Source of the DNA: Butyrivibrio sp. AE2015
GTDB lineage: Bacteria > Bacillota > Clostridia > Lachnospirales > Lachnospiraceae
Assembly (NCBI RefSeq): GCF_000420825.1
Contig: NZ_ATVR01000018.1
Span: 1-64,000, forward strand
DNA: 64,000 bases
Direction: 5' to 3'
Position numbers and translations under genes: made by a program
Notes under the pieces: generated by a model
The model's database searches: none
What the model was told of the DNA's origin: nothing
The model's input: only the letters and a program-made list of their open reading frames with translations
Part shown: positions 1 through 8,862 of the stretch, piece by piece
How the letters are laid out: each line of letters starts with the position of its first letter
How positions within the stretch are numbered: position 1 is the stretch's first letter

Positions 1-66
1 TTTTTTCTGTACACATGCTTTCTTTTTATAAAACAATCATTGACGTTTAGATGAAAAGGATGATTT

Positions 67-132
67 GGGCATATAGCGCTTAAAAAACTTCCGGCCTAAA
101 AAAAACGGCTATATGCCCATTTTTACTTTTTC
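67..132 (+). terminator. Possible rho-independent terminator (plus strand)
   Basis: An 11-bp perfect inverted repeat, GGGCATATAGC at 67-77 and GCTATATGCCC at 108-118, is followed on the plus strand by a T-rich run (ATTTTTACTTTTT). The 30-nt loop is long for a terminator. It would end a plus-strand gene lying left of the window. The assignment is inference. Confidence 0.4.
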
Positions 133-140
133 AATCCGAT

Positions 141-241
141 GTGGGATAAGTGTTATAAAATGGTTCTTCTTATCCCACAAATTTAACCAAGGCAAGTATA
201 AAAGTGGGAAAAATATTACAATTCTTCCGCACTTATCCCAC
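141..241. repeat. Mutually exclusive inverted repeats around TTATCCCAC
   Basis: GTGGGATAAG at 141-150 is complementary to CTTATCCCAC at 169-178 (10 bp, 18-nt loop). The same left arm extended by two bases, 141-152, is complementary to CACTTATCCCAC at 230-241 (12 bp). The two helices share a left arm and cannot form together. No gene is visible here, so a regulatory role is only inferred. Confidence 0.6.
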
Positions 242-369
242 ATACAACATTATGGACGAACAAAAATATGATCCGAATAAAAGAAATATACCGATCAGGT
301 CATGTATTTTACAATAAGATGGGTATAAAACCTTATGTTTTCTAATCTTCTCCAAGGCCCATGTTGATT

Positions 370-590
370 CAATTTCAGCCGCCTCTACTGTTCTAGGAAT
401 TGGAACCCGAGGCACCTTAAACCAGCCACACCGTAAGGTGCTTGCCATTGACGGGTTCTGAGGAAAACGCTACAATGCTGAATCTGACGGTGAGATTAAA
501 TCTACTGTTCCCATCATCCTCACCGTCGGCGAGGTATAGACGGCGTTTGCCTCAGGCTCAGTCAATGGTGGCGTACTCAGCCGCAATCTA
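370..590. ncRNA. Candidate structured noncoding RNA with long-range pairing
   Basis: This stretch has no convincing protein gene but many perfect complementary segments: GAACCC 403-408 with GGGTTC 453-458, enclosing GCACCTTA 412-419 with TAAGGTGC 434-441; CCATTGAC 445-452 with GTCAATGG 561-568; CTGAGG 458-463 with CCTCAG 550-555; AAACGC 465-470 with GCGTTT 543-548; GACGGTGAG 486-494 with CTCACCGTC 519-527. The CCATTGAC helix crosses the GAACCC helix, implying a pseudoknot or a switch. A ladder of nested long-range helices is typical of large structured RNAs; the raiA-motif class is one candidate, which I cannot confirm. All pairs are Watson-Crick, so the strand cannot be decided. Confidence 0.5.
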
Positions 591-645
591 AGCTTTTCTT
601 ATAATAAAAGAATCGCCACACTGTCCGCATTTACTTACGCATATG

Positions 646-695
646 CAAAAAAAGAGCATTTAGGCAAGAAGAAAAAATCCCTTGCTTAAATGCTC
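646..695 (-). terminator. Rho-independent terminator of the 708-1466 gene
   Basis: GAGCATTTAGGCAAG at 654-668 pairs with CTTGCTTAAATGCTC at 681-695 with a slight imperfection, and read on the minus strand the hairpin is followed by a run of seven U. It sits just past the stop codon of the minus-strand gene ending at 708. Confidence 0.85.
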
Positions 696-707
696 TCAAA
701 AATTTCA

Positions 708-1466
708 TTACTCGTAACTATAATCAGATAAACTTTCGACAATAACCGGATCATCGGCATTTATAATCTGATAATTATCTATATATACCTTCACAACGCT
801 ATAGTATGAAGGATCGCTGGCCATGGTCATTCTGTCAAAGCCGGCTGTAATAGCATATCCTACCCCTTCATCGAAAGTGTTATTTGGTACTATGTAGCTA
901 TGATAACTATTTACATAGCTGTCTTCAGAAGAAAGAGACACCCCATAGCTGTCAAAATCCTGGTATTTCCATTCAAGATCATCGCTTATGTCTATATCAG
1001 TAAAAAGAGCTCCCTCTTTAACCTGGCACTCGATAACAGATGTTCCTGCTTCTTCAACCTGTTCATCATCTCCGGTATTCCCCGTAAACTGCATTATTAT
1101 AAATGCGATCAGTCCAAAGACAAGCATCCCTGCAAACATAAAGCCGTAGAGCTTAAAAAATGCAATGGTATTCTTGCTGTGCAGCTCAGAATCTATCTTT
1201 CTCTGTTCTGATCTTACCTTTCTGGACTCACTCATCTGAGTGCCCGCAAAATCAAGAACTTCCTTAACAGCTCCGGTAACATCGATATTTACATTATCAG
1301 CGTGCTCGATAGTTGCATATTTCACATTGTAATTGTTTATGGCCTTTTCAATCACAAAAGAAGTCCCGCAAAAAGGGCACTTTGCTTCCTCTTTCGTCTT
1401 ATCAACCTCAACTGTTCCGCCACACTGTGTACAGATCGCTGGAACCATTTTTACATTGTTATCCAT
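708..1466 (-). CDS. Zinc-ribbon, single-pass membrane protein of unknown function
   Basis: 252 residues. The N-terminus carries a four-cysteine zinc ribbon (CTQC at 12-15, CPFC at 30-33), followed by a charged, probably helical stretch and one strongly hydrophobic segment at about 99-127 that should cross the membrane. The C-terminal half, after an acidic linker, is predicted outside the cell, with the zinc ribbon inside. The start at 1466 has a good GAGGGG ribosome site. The layout (zinc ribbon, coil, one membrane span, outer domain) is shared with the gene at 11772-12536, though the outer domains do not obviously match. No family with known function recognised. Own terminator at 646-695. 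Confidence 0.75.
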   Translation of the reverse strand: MDNNVKMVPAICTQCGGTVEVDKTKEEAKCPFCGTSFVIEKAINNYNVKYATIEHADNVNIDVTGAVKEVLDFAGTQMSESRKVRSEQRKIDSELHSKNTIAFFKLYGFMFAGMLVFGLIAFIIMQFTGNTGDDEQVEEAGTSVIECQVKEGALFTDIDISDDLEWKYQDFDSYGVSLSSEDSYVNSYHSYIVPNNTFDEGVGYAITAGFDRMTMASDPSYYSVVKVYIDNYQIINADDPVIVESLSDYSYE

Positions 1467-1567
1467 AATTTCCCCCTCAGTAATTATTCACTATATGAAT
1501 CACAATACTTTATACGAAAGATTTGATAATCGGGCACATAAGTTGTCTTTTATATTTTTCCGTATGA

Positions 1568-2743
1568 TCATTCCCTAGCGGCTTCGTAGATCTTTTTAAC
1601 ATCGTTTGCATCAAGTGGCCTTATTCTTGAAAGCTTAACTGTCCCCTGCATGGTTGCGTCAAGAGATAGAGCCTCCAGATCTGCATCGGAAGGATCTATT
1701 CCAAGGTCCTTCAAACTTACAGGCATTCCAATGCTCTTAAAGAAATCTACTGTTTTTTCTATGCCTAAAAGAGCTGTCTTTACTTCGTCACTTTCACAGA
1801 TTCCCCAAACCTTTTCGGCAAATCTTGCAAAACGAGGCACCGCACCCTTATACAGTTCTTTTGCCCATGAACCCCAGACTGCAGAAAGGGAATCACCGTG
1901 TGTCACATCATAGCGGGCAGAAAGGGCATGTCCCAACTTATGAACAGAAAAATCCTTTCCTCTTCCGCATTCTGTAAGATTGTTATGAGAAAGGCTTGAT
2001 GCCCAGAAAACTTCGCACATAGCATTATAGTCAGACGGATCTTCCACTATTTTTTTACCATTCTTAATAACTGTGCGAAGAAGTCCCTCAGCGATCTCAT
2101 CTGTCATATCACACTGAATATCCGGAATAAAGTATCTCTCCATTGTGTGCATCATTATATCTGTTACGCCGGCTGACAGCTGGTTTTTGGGGAGAGTCAT
2201 TCCAAGGGCAGGATTTACGATTGCAAACCTGCATCTGTTGAAATCAGTGTTGATGCCGGCTTTCTTACCCAGGTCTTCATTGGTCAAAACTGCAGAATCG
2301 CTCATTTCGCTGCCTGCAGCTGCAATTGTAAGGACAGCGCCCACCGGAAGAGACTTGGTAAGTGGAACCTTCCTTGTCCATAATGACCACAAATCCTGAT
2401 CGGAATTGGCAGTTCCATGTGCGATTGCCTTTGCAGTATCTATGGCACTTCCGCCGCCTACGCCTATTATCATATCTGCGCCAAAAGATAATGCCTCTTT
2501 TATACCTTCTTCGGCATGTGCCAAAGTGGGATTTGGCTTAGCGCCTCCAAATTCTTTATATTCAACGCCGGCATCGGCCAAAGACTTTTCTACTCTGCCA
2601 AGAAGTCCGCTCTTTATAACGCTTCCCTTGCCATATACAAGAAGTGCTTTCTTTCCATATTTACATGCAGTTTCGCCAGTCTGCTTTTCTACATCTTTTC
2701 CAAAAATCACCTCGGTTGGTGCGTAAAATTTGAAATTTTCCAT
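1568..2743 (-). CDS. Iron-containing alcohol dehydrogenase (butanol dehydrogenase-like)
   Basis: 391 residues, normal length for the BDH/YqhD branch of group III iron-dependent alcohol dehydrogenases, which reduce aldehydes to alcohols with NAD(P)H in the cytoplasm. The cofactor-binding GGGS motif is at 96-99, in a stretch reading GVGGGSAIDTAKAIA. Metal ligands are expected in the MMHTMERYF segment and in KLGHALSARYDVTHGDS, which supplies two histidines. Start at 2743 is preceded by GAGGA. It stands alone between a zinc-ribbon gene and the galactanase gene and is likely a monocistronic fermentation enzyme. The exact alcohol and cofactor preference cannot be read from sequence. Confidence 0.9.
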   Translation of the reverse strand: MENFKFYAPTEVIFGKDVEKQTGETACKYGKKALLVYGKGSVIKSGLLGRVEKSLADAGVEYKEFGGAKPNPTLAHAEEGIKEALSFGADMIIGVGGGSAIDTAKAIAHGTANSDQDLWSLWTRKVPLTKSLPVGAVLTIAAAGSEMSDSAVLTNEDLGKKAGINTDFNRCRFAIVNPALGMTLPKNQLSAGVTDIMMHTMERYFIPDIQCDMTDEIAEGLLRTVIKNGKKIVEDPSDYNAMCEVFWASSLSHNNLTECGRGKDFSVHKLGHALSARYDVTHGDSLSAVWGSWAKELYKGAVPRFARFAEKVWGICESDEVKTALLGIEKTVDFFKSIGMPVSLKDLGIDPSDADLEALSLDATMQGTVKLSRIRPLDANDVKKIYEAARE

Positions 2744-2792
2744 ATATTCCTCCTATTCGTTACACATCTGCTGACTGTCATTCTCACCTTGA

Positions 2793-4130
2793 TCATTCTC
2801 TCATGTACTTAAACACTTTCAGTGATTCAAGCGGATTTCCTTCAAAATCAAACATGGCCTGATTATCCCATGAACAGCCGCCATAGTATTTTCCGGCATC
2901 TTCAGGATCATAATCTGAAGCAAAGCTGCTGGCCCAGCCACTGCCATATTTTTCCCAGATTGGTGAATTGTCTGAAGAGGCAGGACCTACAGGAATCCAA
3001 GTGCCTTCCCAGTAGAATATTCCTGTGGCTCCAACTTCATTTACATGCTTACAGATATCGTACAAAATAGATGCTTGTCCATCAACAGATACTTCATAGC
3101 CCTCTACTGCATCATTTGAACCAAAACTATTACCGGATCCATCTCCATCTTCTGTTGTATAAGCATATGATGTTTCAGCCAAAAAAGCCTTCTTTCCATA
3201 TCTCTCCTGTATCAATTCCAGAACGCGGCTCATATTTTCCATGCTTCCATCCCAGAATGGATAATAAGACATTCCAATCATGTCAAAATCAAGGTCATTA
3301 TCAACAAGCTTGGACACAAGATCAAGGACATCTGCTTTATCTGTTATTCTCGTGTAGTGAACGACTATGCTCATGTCATTATCATATTCTTTAGAAACTT
3401 CCCTGACCGCCTTACTTCCGGATTTAAGAAGAGTAATTACATTTTCCAGTTTGGTTTCTCCGGACATTCCATAGTTTATCTCATTTCCAACTTGAACCAT
3501 TCCTACATCGACACCAGCATCAAGCATCTGACTTAAGGATTCTTTAGTAAAGTCATAGAGTGCCTCGCTCTTTTCCTCAAGTTCCATACCCTCCCACGCT
3601 TTAGGAGCATGCTGCCTTTTGGGATCTGCCCAGAAATCTGAATAGTGGAAATCAATACAAACCTTCATTCCGTATTTGGTAGCTCTTTTTCCAAGTTCAA
3701 TGGCTGTAGGAACATCATTGTTACCTCCCCCGTAGCCATTACCGTCTGAATCATATGGATCATTCCACACGCGCAACCTGATATAATTTATCCCAGCTTC
3801 CGACAATGTCTTGAATACATCCTGTTCCTGACCGTCAAATCCGTAGTATTTCACACCACTGTTCTCCTCTACAAGAACAGAAGAGGCATCCATTCCTAAT
3901 ATAAAATCATCAGGAAGATCTTTAATTGCCACTTTCCAATCTGTTTCAGACTCGGTGTTTTCAGAAGTATCGGTAGAAGAGCTCTCTTCTTCACTACTTA
4001 ACAGTTGTGCCGATTCTTCTAATGTGCTGCCCTGTTTCCCGGTGGGCTTACCGGCATTAGAACATCCCGTCATCAACAACGCCACGCTAATAACGCAGCA
4101 CAATACTTTTTCCATCTTTCCTTTTTTCAT
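2793..4130 (-). CDS. Secreted endo-beta-1,4-galactanase lipoprotein, GH53
   Basis: 445 residues. The N-terminus is a lipoprotein signal peptide ending in LLMTGC, so the enzyme should be tethered outside the membrane. After an acidic Ser/Glu/Thr-rich linker (about 30-65) comes a GH53 catalytic domain. The family's acid/base Glu fits VGNEINYG near residue 214 and the nucleophile Glu fits FLAETSYAY near residue 317. GH53 enzymes hydrolyse beta-1,4-galactan side chains of type I arabinogalactan and pectin. Ends close to the family C-terminal pattern (WDNQAMFDFEGNPLESL). Start at 4130 has an AGGGGAA ribosome site. An inverted repeat (4141-4191) brackets its probable promoter region. Confidence 0.92.
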   Translation of the reverse strand: MKKGKMEKVLCCVISVALLMTGCSNAGKPTGKQGSTLEESAQLLSSEEESSSTDTSENTESETDWKVAIKDLPDDFILGMDASSVLVEENSGVKYYGFDGQEQDVFKTLSEAGINYIRLRVWNDPYDSDGNGYGGGNNDVPTAIELGKRATKYGMKVCIDFHYSDFWADPKRQHAPKAWEGMELEEKSEALYDFTKESLSQMLDAGVDVGMVQVGNEINYGMSGETKLENVITLLKSGSKAVREVSKEYDNDMSIVVHYTRITDKADVLDLVSKLVDNDLDFDMIGMSYYPFWDGSMENMSRVLELIQERYGKKAFLAETSYAYTTEDGDGSGNSFGSNDAVEGYEVSVDGQASILYDICKHVNEVGATGIFYWEGTWIPVGPASSDNSPIWEKYGSGWASSFASDYDPEDAGKYYGGCSWDNQAMFDFEGNPLESLKVFKYMRE

Positions 4131-4140
4131 CTTTATTCCC

Positions 4141-4191
4141 CTAAAAATGTAGTTATTTTCAATCAGCAGTATTAATTATATACATTTTTAG
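4141..4191 (-). promoter_or_regulatory. Inverted-repeat half-sites upstream of the galactanase gene
   Basis: CTAAAAATGTA at 4141-4151 and TACATTTTTAG at 4181-4191 are perfect 11-bp complements separated by 29 nt. A minus-strand TATAAT (4174-4179) lies between them. This could be a pair of operator half-sites or a leader hairpin reaching close to the ribosome site. No regulator gene is adjacent. Confidence 0.4.
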
Positions 4192-4219
4192 TGTGATTTT
4201 CTCATCAAAATGGCAATAC

Positions 4220-4250
4220 AAAAAAAATAAGAGGAGAAATGTCTCCTCTT
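4220..4250 (-). terminator. Terminator of the ribose/nucleoside operon
   Basis: AAGAGGAGA at 4229-4237 pairs with TCTCCTCTT at 4242-4250, and on the minus strand the hairpin runs into an eight-base U tract. It lies downstream of the ribokinase stop codon and closes the LacI-to-ribokinase operon. Confidence 0.85.
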
Positions 4251-4399
4251 TACCTTTGTTCATCTGTGAAAAGAACAGGTAATGTATCTTCTATTTCTTA
4301 ACTTAATCATCATTAGGATTTTAAACAATATATTCATCTTTTTATCCTCCTCAATTGTTTGATGATTAATTATACGAATGAATATACAGTTTGGCAGTT

Positions 4400-5293
4400 T
4401 TAGTTATGATTATTTATTTGACCTACTACTTCCTCATAATCCGGAATTGATGAAGATGCCCCTACTCTTGATACTGCAATTGAAGCAGCCATAGCAGCCT
4501 GTTCCATTGCGTCATTTTGACTTAAACCAGCTGCTATTCCTGCGAGAAAATAACCAGTAAAGGTATCGCCTGCAGCCGTGGTATCAACAACCTTGCACTC
4601 AAAGCAAGGCTGAAAATAAGTGACGTTTTTATCCTGATAAAAAGCTCCATTACTCCCTAGCGTAAGGATTATTGCTGTGTCAGGATATTTTTGAGATAAT
4701 TCCTTCAGAATTTTGTCCTTATCCTGTTCTCCCGTCAGCGCGTTTCCTTCTATCTCGTTGAGAATCAGCCATGTCACTGATGACAGGTCAAGATTTCGCA
4801 ACTCATCATTCATAGGTGAAGGATTGAGCATTATTTTCATGCCCTTTTGTTTTGCTAGAGTCATAAGGTAATCAATGTCGTTTATTTCATTTTGAAGTAC
4901 GAGAACATCTCCCTCAGAAAAATCATCAATCACTTTATACATCTGATCTTTTGAATTTTCAAAATTGCTTCCTTTGAATAGGATGATCGCGTTTTCACCT
5001 TTTTTATCTACCTGAATATTTGCGTGTCCTGTTGGAGAATCCGAGACTTCAATGTATCTGCAATCTACTCCGCTTTTTTCCAATGCTTCTTTTAAAAAAA
5101 GGCCATCCTCTCCTATAGTTCCTGCATGGTAAACATTAGCTCCTGCCCTGGCAAGCGCAATTGACTGATTCAGACCTTTTCCACCCGGAAATATATCCAT
5201 CTTAGTTGAAGAAATTGTCTCACCCGGTGTGACAAAATGCTCTACCTGGTAAACTCTATCAATGTTTAATGAGCCATAGTTTAATATTTTCAT
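4400..5293 (-). CDS. rbsK: Ribokinase (PfkB family)
   Basis: 297 residues from the chosen start. Ribokinase phosphorylates D-ribose to ribose 5-phosphate. The PfkB signatures are present: an N-terminal glycine stretch (FPGGKGLNQSIALARAG) and the C-terminal DTTAAGDTFTGYF motif with the catalytic Asp and anion-hole glycine. The frame is open further upstream to 5365, but that extension overlaps the nucleoside hydrolase gene and has no ribosome site, whereas the ATG at 5293 follows GGAGGTGG at normal spacing. Neighbours (nucleoside hydrolase, RbsD, LacI regulator) support ribose as the substrate. Last gene of its operon. Confidence 0.9.
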   Translation of the reverse strand: MKILNYGSLNIDRVYQVEHFVTPGETISSTKMDIFPGGKGLNQSIALARAGANVYHAGTIGEDGLFLKEALEKSGVDCRYIEVSDSPTGHANIQVDKKGENAIILFKGSNFENSKDQMYKVIDDFSEGDVLVLQNEINDIDYLMTLAKQKGMKIMLNPSPMNDELRNLDLSSVTWLILNEIEGNALTGEQDKDKILKELSQKYPDTAIILTLGSNGAFYQDKNVTYFQPCFECKVVDTTAAGDTFTGYFLAGIAAGLSQNDAMEQAAMAASIAVSRVGASSSIPDYEEVVGQINNHN

Positions 5294-5309
5294 TTTGCCA
5301 CCTCCGTAG

Positions 5310-6200
5310 CTAGATAAATAGTCTTTGCTTAAATAGTGAAAGATATCTCCTGGAGTCTGTATCAATTGCTATATTTATTGTTGAAGAGCCTTCTTCAGAA
5401 CTTTTGAGTCTTATTGTTTTTCCGCGATCATTTCCAGTCAAAAGGACTTTTACTTCTGACTTCTCGAACTCAACAAATGATTCATCAATTAGAGTTCCTA
5501 CAGTCAATGGATCGTGAAGAACAGGACATTCAAATTTATAGTGATTATACCAATCATCCAACATATGAGAAAGCACGATAGATCCACGGCTTCCGATACT
5601 TCTAAACTCCTCAACATCAGACTGAACAAGTTTGCATTTCATAGTTACATCAAGCCCAACCGCATATACAGGCGCTCCACATGTATATACCACTCTGGCA
5701 GCTTCAGGATCACAGAGAATGTTCCACTCGGGAACATCCTCTGTAATAAATCCACCCATAAGTACTATTCTCTTGATTTTTGAGATAATTTCCGGTCTTT
5801 TTCTGACTGCCATAGCAATATTTGTCAAAGGCCCTATAGGGACAAGTGTAATTTCTCCCGGATACTTCAAAACAGACTCAATTATGAAATCCGGCCCCCA
5901 GCCCTGCTCATAATCAAATGATGACATACTTTTTTCATCGTACTGGCATGGAGTAAAGCTATCTATACTCTCAGTAGCAAGCAGTGGAATATCACATCCT
6001 GCATACACAGGAATGTTTCTTACTCCATAAGAGTCAAGAAGTGCCTTAGCCATTTTTGCACGCAAGCTCGAATTCCTAAATACAGTCGTTATACCAAGAA
6101 GCTCTATTTCATCGGATAATGTGGCCAAAACTATGGCAAAAGCATCGTCGATGTCATCACCGATATCAGTATCAATTATTATTTTTTCTTTAGCAGTCAT
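5310..6200 (-). CDS. Ribonucleoside hydrolase (inosine/uridine-preferring family)
   Basis: 296 residues. Hydrolyses the N-glycosidic bond of nucleosides to free base and ribose. The N-terminus has the family Asp cluster DTDIGDDIDDAFA, which binds calcium and the ribose; further family features include VPIGPLTNIA, LMGGFITEDVPEWN and a C-terminal HDPLTVGTL with the Asp ligand. Two in-frame ATGs lie at 6209 and 6200; the second is chosen because an AAAGG site lies about nine bases before it, while it abuts the first. Followed by ribokinase, so released ribose would be phosphorylated at once. Substrate preference among nucleosides is not determinable. Confidence 0.9.
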   Translation of the reverse strand: MTAKEKIIIDTDIGDDIDDAFAIVLATLSDEIELLGITTVFRNSSLRAKMAKALLDSYGVRNIPVYAGCDIPLLATESIDSFTPCQYDEKSMSSFDYEQGWGPDFIIESVLKYPGEITLVPIGPLTNIAMAVRKRPEIISKIKRIVLMGGFITEDVPEWNILCDPEAARVVYTCGAPVYAVGLDVTMKCKLVQSDVEEFRSIGSRGSIVLSHMLDDWYNHYKFECPVLHDPLTVGTLIDESFVEFEKSEVKVLLTGNDRGKTIRLKSSEEGSSTINIAIDTDSRRYLSLFKQRLFI

Positions 6201-6212
6201 TTTTGTCATCCT

Positions 6213-7901
6213 TTATTTATATTTTGGCCAGCTTCTCTCAATTCCTAAGGCCTTTTTTGCATTTTGGAATCCATCATTATCGTACTCAACAAGCTTATCA
6301 AGTCCCATTGACTTAAGGGTCTCCACATCTTTGTCATATAAAGATTCAAAGTCAGCTTCAGGTGCAACAACAAGCTGTGCAATAGCGCTTGTTCTGAACT
6401 CAGCAATCTTTACGCTAAGTTGTGACATTTCCTGCTTTCTTGAATCAGTTGGATCAAATTTCAGTCCTGCAGCATTAAAGTCATACGCATATTTCATCAT
6501 CGGTCGTTTAACTATAGTGTCGCGAGTAGCAAGAATCTTTGGGTCTGTAGGATCAGTTTCAAAATGCCTTGTAAATGCGTAGTTAGCCAAAAGATTCATA
6601 GCACTAAGGCTATACTTCTTTGTATCTCCTGATGCTAATGCATCATTATATTCATCTGTGAAAACAGCTTTTCCATCAACAAGATTATATGTAACGCCCT
6701 CTTTTCCATATGTTGTTGCCATTTGGCCCTCGTCACTTAAAAGCCAGTTAATGAGCTTGGCAATTTCCTTTGGATGCTTAGTGCTCTTGGAGACGCAGGT
6801 TGTAAGCCAGCCAAATCCCCTGATGTCCTGTAGTACCGGATCTTCACCCTTACTGTTCTTAAGTACAACCGGTACATATACTGCATTATTGTCTGAATCA
6901 TATAGTGTTTCCATTGGTGCAACAAAATCCTGAGGCGCTGTTATCTGACAGAATACGCGTCCACTTGCTATCTTCTCATTTACAAGTTCTCTTGTATCTG
7001 AGAAATTTGCATCCGAAATCAGTCCCATATTGTAAGCTTTATTAAGGAACTGCAATGCTTCTTTATAATTTTCGTTTGTAAAATCGTAAACATAGTTTCC
7101 ATTTTCATCTTCATAAGGGGTAGCGAAATACTGTGACAACCAAAGGATTGAGTTTCCGACACCTTCATATAGCTGAATTGGAATGATGTCTTGTCCCTGA
7201 TACTGTCCTATCTCATTTTTAACTTTAAGGCAGGCATCCAGAAATCCTTCCGGTGTTGACATATCAGGTGAACCAATTGCTTCATATAAATCTTTTCGTA
7301 TAGTTATGCATCCATTTGGAAGAAGTTGTTCTCCTTCGTCAAGATCTTCATTAGAATATGCAAAGTTAGGAAGAAGATAGGTTTTTCCATCAGATTCAGC
7401 GAACCAGTCAAATACATCATCCCTTATATTATCTTTCATCTCAGGACAATACTCATCCATAAGATCGTTATATGACCAAATATACCCTTCAGTTGCCATC
7501 TGATATGTAAGCATTCTAGAACTATCATCCCACCAACCTTCAACCGTGATTATATCAGCCATCTCATCCGATGCTATCATTGCAGAAAGCTGTTCGCTAT
7601 CATCACTTGCAGGAACTATGAAATTGATCTTAACTCCTGTAGCATCCATGATCATTTGAGAAGTTAAGTCCTCCCCAAAACCAACTCCACCCCAAGACCA
7701 ATAAGGAAGATCAACATACCAGTTGATTTCTGTTATCTCTCCAGATGATTCCTCTGTAGTATTATCCTCTTTCTGTACGGTGCTATTTGATACTGTTTCG
7801 TTTGATGATCCACTTGTTACTTCACCAGCAGTGCTTCCGCATCCTGCTACACATGAAATTATCAGTGATAATGCTAAAAACAATACAGATTTTCTTTTCA
7901 T
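6213..7901 (-). CDS. Sugar ABC transporter substrate-binding lipoprotein (LplA-type)
   Basis: 562 residues. Lipoprotein signal peptide with lipobox CVAGC near residue 21, a Ser/Thr/Glu-rich linker, then an extracellular solute-binding family 1 fold of the large LplA type, as shown by length and overall character (WLLSDEGQMATTYGKEG is typical of the C-terminal lobe). It should capture a ligand outside the cell and deliver it to the two permeases encoded just upstream. Because the following genes are a nucleoside hydrolase and ribokinase, the ligand is inferred to be a nucleoside or other riboside. Start at 7901 has a TGGAGG site. Confidence 0.88.
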   Translation of the reverse strand: MKRKSVLFLALSLIISCVAGCGSTAGEVTSGSSNETVSNSTVQKEDNTTEESSGEITEINWYVDLPYWSWGGVGFGEDLTSQMIMDATGVKINFIVPASDDSEQLSAMIASDEMADIITVEGWWDDSSRMLTYQMATEGYIWSYNDLMDEYCPEMKDNIRDDVFDWFAESDGKTYLLPNFAYSNEDLDEGEQLLPNGCITIRKDLYEAIGSPDMSTPEGFLDACLKVKNEIGQYQGQDIIPIQLYEGVGNSILWLSQYFATPYEDENGNYVYDFTNENYKEALQFLNKAYNMGLISDANFSDTRELVNEKIASGRVFCQITAPQDFVAPMETLYDSDNNAVYVPVVLKNSKGEDPVLQDIRGFGWLTTCVSKSTKHPKEIAKLINWLLSDEGQMATTYGKEGVTYNLVDGKAVFTDEYNDALASGDTKKYSLSAMNLLANYAFTRHFETDPTDPKILATRDTIVKRPMMKYAYDFNAAGLKFDPTDSRKQEMSQLSVKIAEFRTSAIAQLVVAPEADFESLYDKDVETLKSMGLDKLVEYDNDGFQNAKKALGIERSWPKYK

Positions 7902-7967
7902 ACAAAAACCTCCATTTTTATAATTGCTATAAGGCTACTTGCAAAAAGGCGCGCATCTCTTTGCTTT

Positions 7968-8843
7968 TTAACCTTTCACAGCTCCAATTATTACTCCTTT
8001 TGAAAGATACTTTTGAACAAAAGGAAAAACAAAAAGCACAGGTAGCATGTTTATTACTATCGCTGCATATCTTATTGTTGTAATACTAGTAGTTCTAACA
8101 ACCTGCGCCGGGACCTTTGTTGCCGCTTCACCTTCCGCCATCGATGCCTCTTTTATCAATTTTACAAGGAATAGTTGCAGTGTTTGTAGGTTACTATTCG
8201 ATGTATATACCATTGAGTCAAAGAAAGAATTCCAATGGAAAACTCCAATCCAAAGAGCTATAGTTGCAAGAACCGGTCCTGATGAAGGAAGATAGAGTTT
8301 GTAAAAAATCTGCCATTCACTTGCGCCGTCAATCGCCCCGGCTTCATGTATTTCTTCCGGAATTTCATTATAAAAATTTGAAAAAATTATCATGTTAAAA
8401 ACTGAATACAATGAAGGAATAATATACACCAAAAATGAATTGATCAGGTGTAACTTACTAAAGACCAGATAAGTTGGGATCATTCCCCCGCCAAAGAACA
8501 TGGTAAAAATATTGAACCAATAAATCTGCTTTCTGAAAATCAGATCCTTTCTGCTCATTCCATATGCGACCAAAGCTGTAAAATATGTGCCTGTGACCGT
8601 TCCAATGACCGTTCTGAGACAAGTGTTTTTTATTCCGATCAAGAGTCTTTTATCATTAAAAACCATTCTGTAATTATCAAAAGAAAGCTTTCGAGGAAAG
8701 AAATAAATCCCGCCTCTCATATAGTCCATTCCCTCGTTCAGTGAACCAGCTAATACGTAAATGAATGGAAAAATGCATATTAAAGAAATTAAGATCATAA
8801 AGATTGAAACTATCACTTCAAATGGCTCGATTTTCTTTTTCAC
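7968..8843 (-). CDS. ABC transporter permease (LplC/YtcP-type)
   Basis: 291 residues with about six hydrophobic segments. The EAA loop that contacts the transporter ATPase is visible (HEAGAIDGASEWQIFYK), and the C-terminus ends in GVIIGAVKG, typical of the LplC half of CUT1 carbohydrate importers. The start at 8843 is a GTG with an AGGGGG site upstream. It pairs with the permease at 8863-9789. No ATPase gene is present in this operon; related importers use a shared MsmX-like ATPase encoded elsewhere, which is inferred here. Confidence 0.9.
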   Translation of the reverse strand: MKKKIEPFEVIVSIFMILISLICIFPFIYVLAGSLNEGMDYMRGGIYFFPRKLSFDNYRMVFNDKRLLIGIKNTCLRTVIGTVTGTYFTALVAYGMSRKDLIFRKQIYWFNIFTMFFGGGMIPTYLVFSKLHLINSFLVYIIPSLYSVFNMIIFSNFYNEIPEEIHEAGAIDGASEWQIFYKLYLPSSGPVLATIALWIGVFHWNSFFDSMVYTSNSNLQTLQLFLVKLIKEASMAEGEAATKVPAQVVRTTSITTIRYAAIVINMLPVLFVFPFVQKYLSKGVIIGAVKG

Positions 8844-8862
8844 TTCTTTATCCCCCTACAAT

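Noticed and set aside
233..448. 71-codon minus-strand open frame, MASTLRCGWFKVPR...
   Set aside because: It overlaps the inverted-repeat and structured RNA region, has no ribosome site, and matches no family I know.
360..460. tRNA gene, suggested by a GGTTCCAATTCC-like T-arm on the minus strand
   Set aside because: The rest of a cloverleaf (D arm, anticodon arm, acceptor) could not be built.
5294..5365. N-terminal extension of ribokinase
   Set aside because: Overlaps the nucleoside hydrolase gene and has no ribosome site; PfkB proteins start near MKILNYGS.
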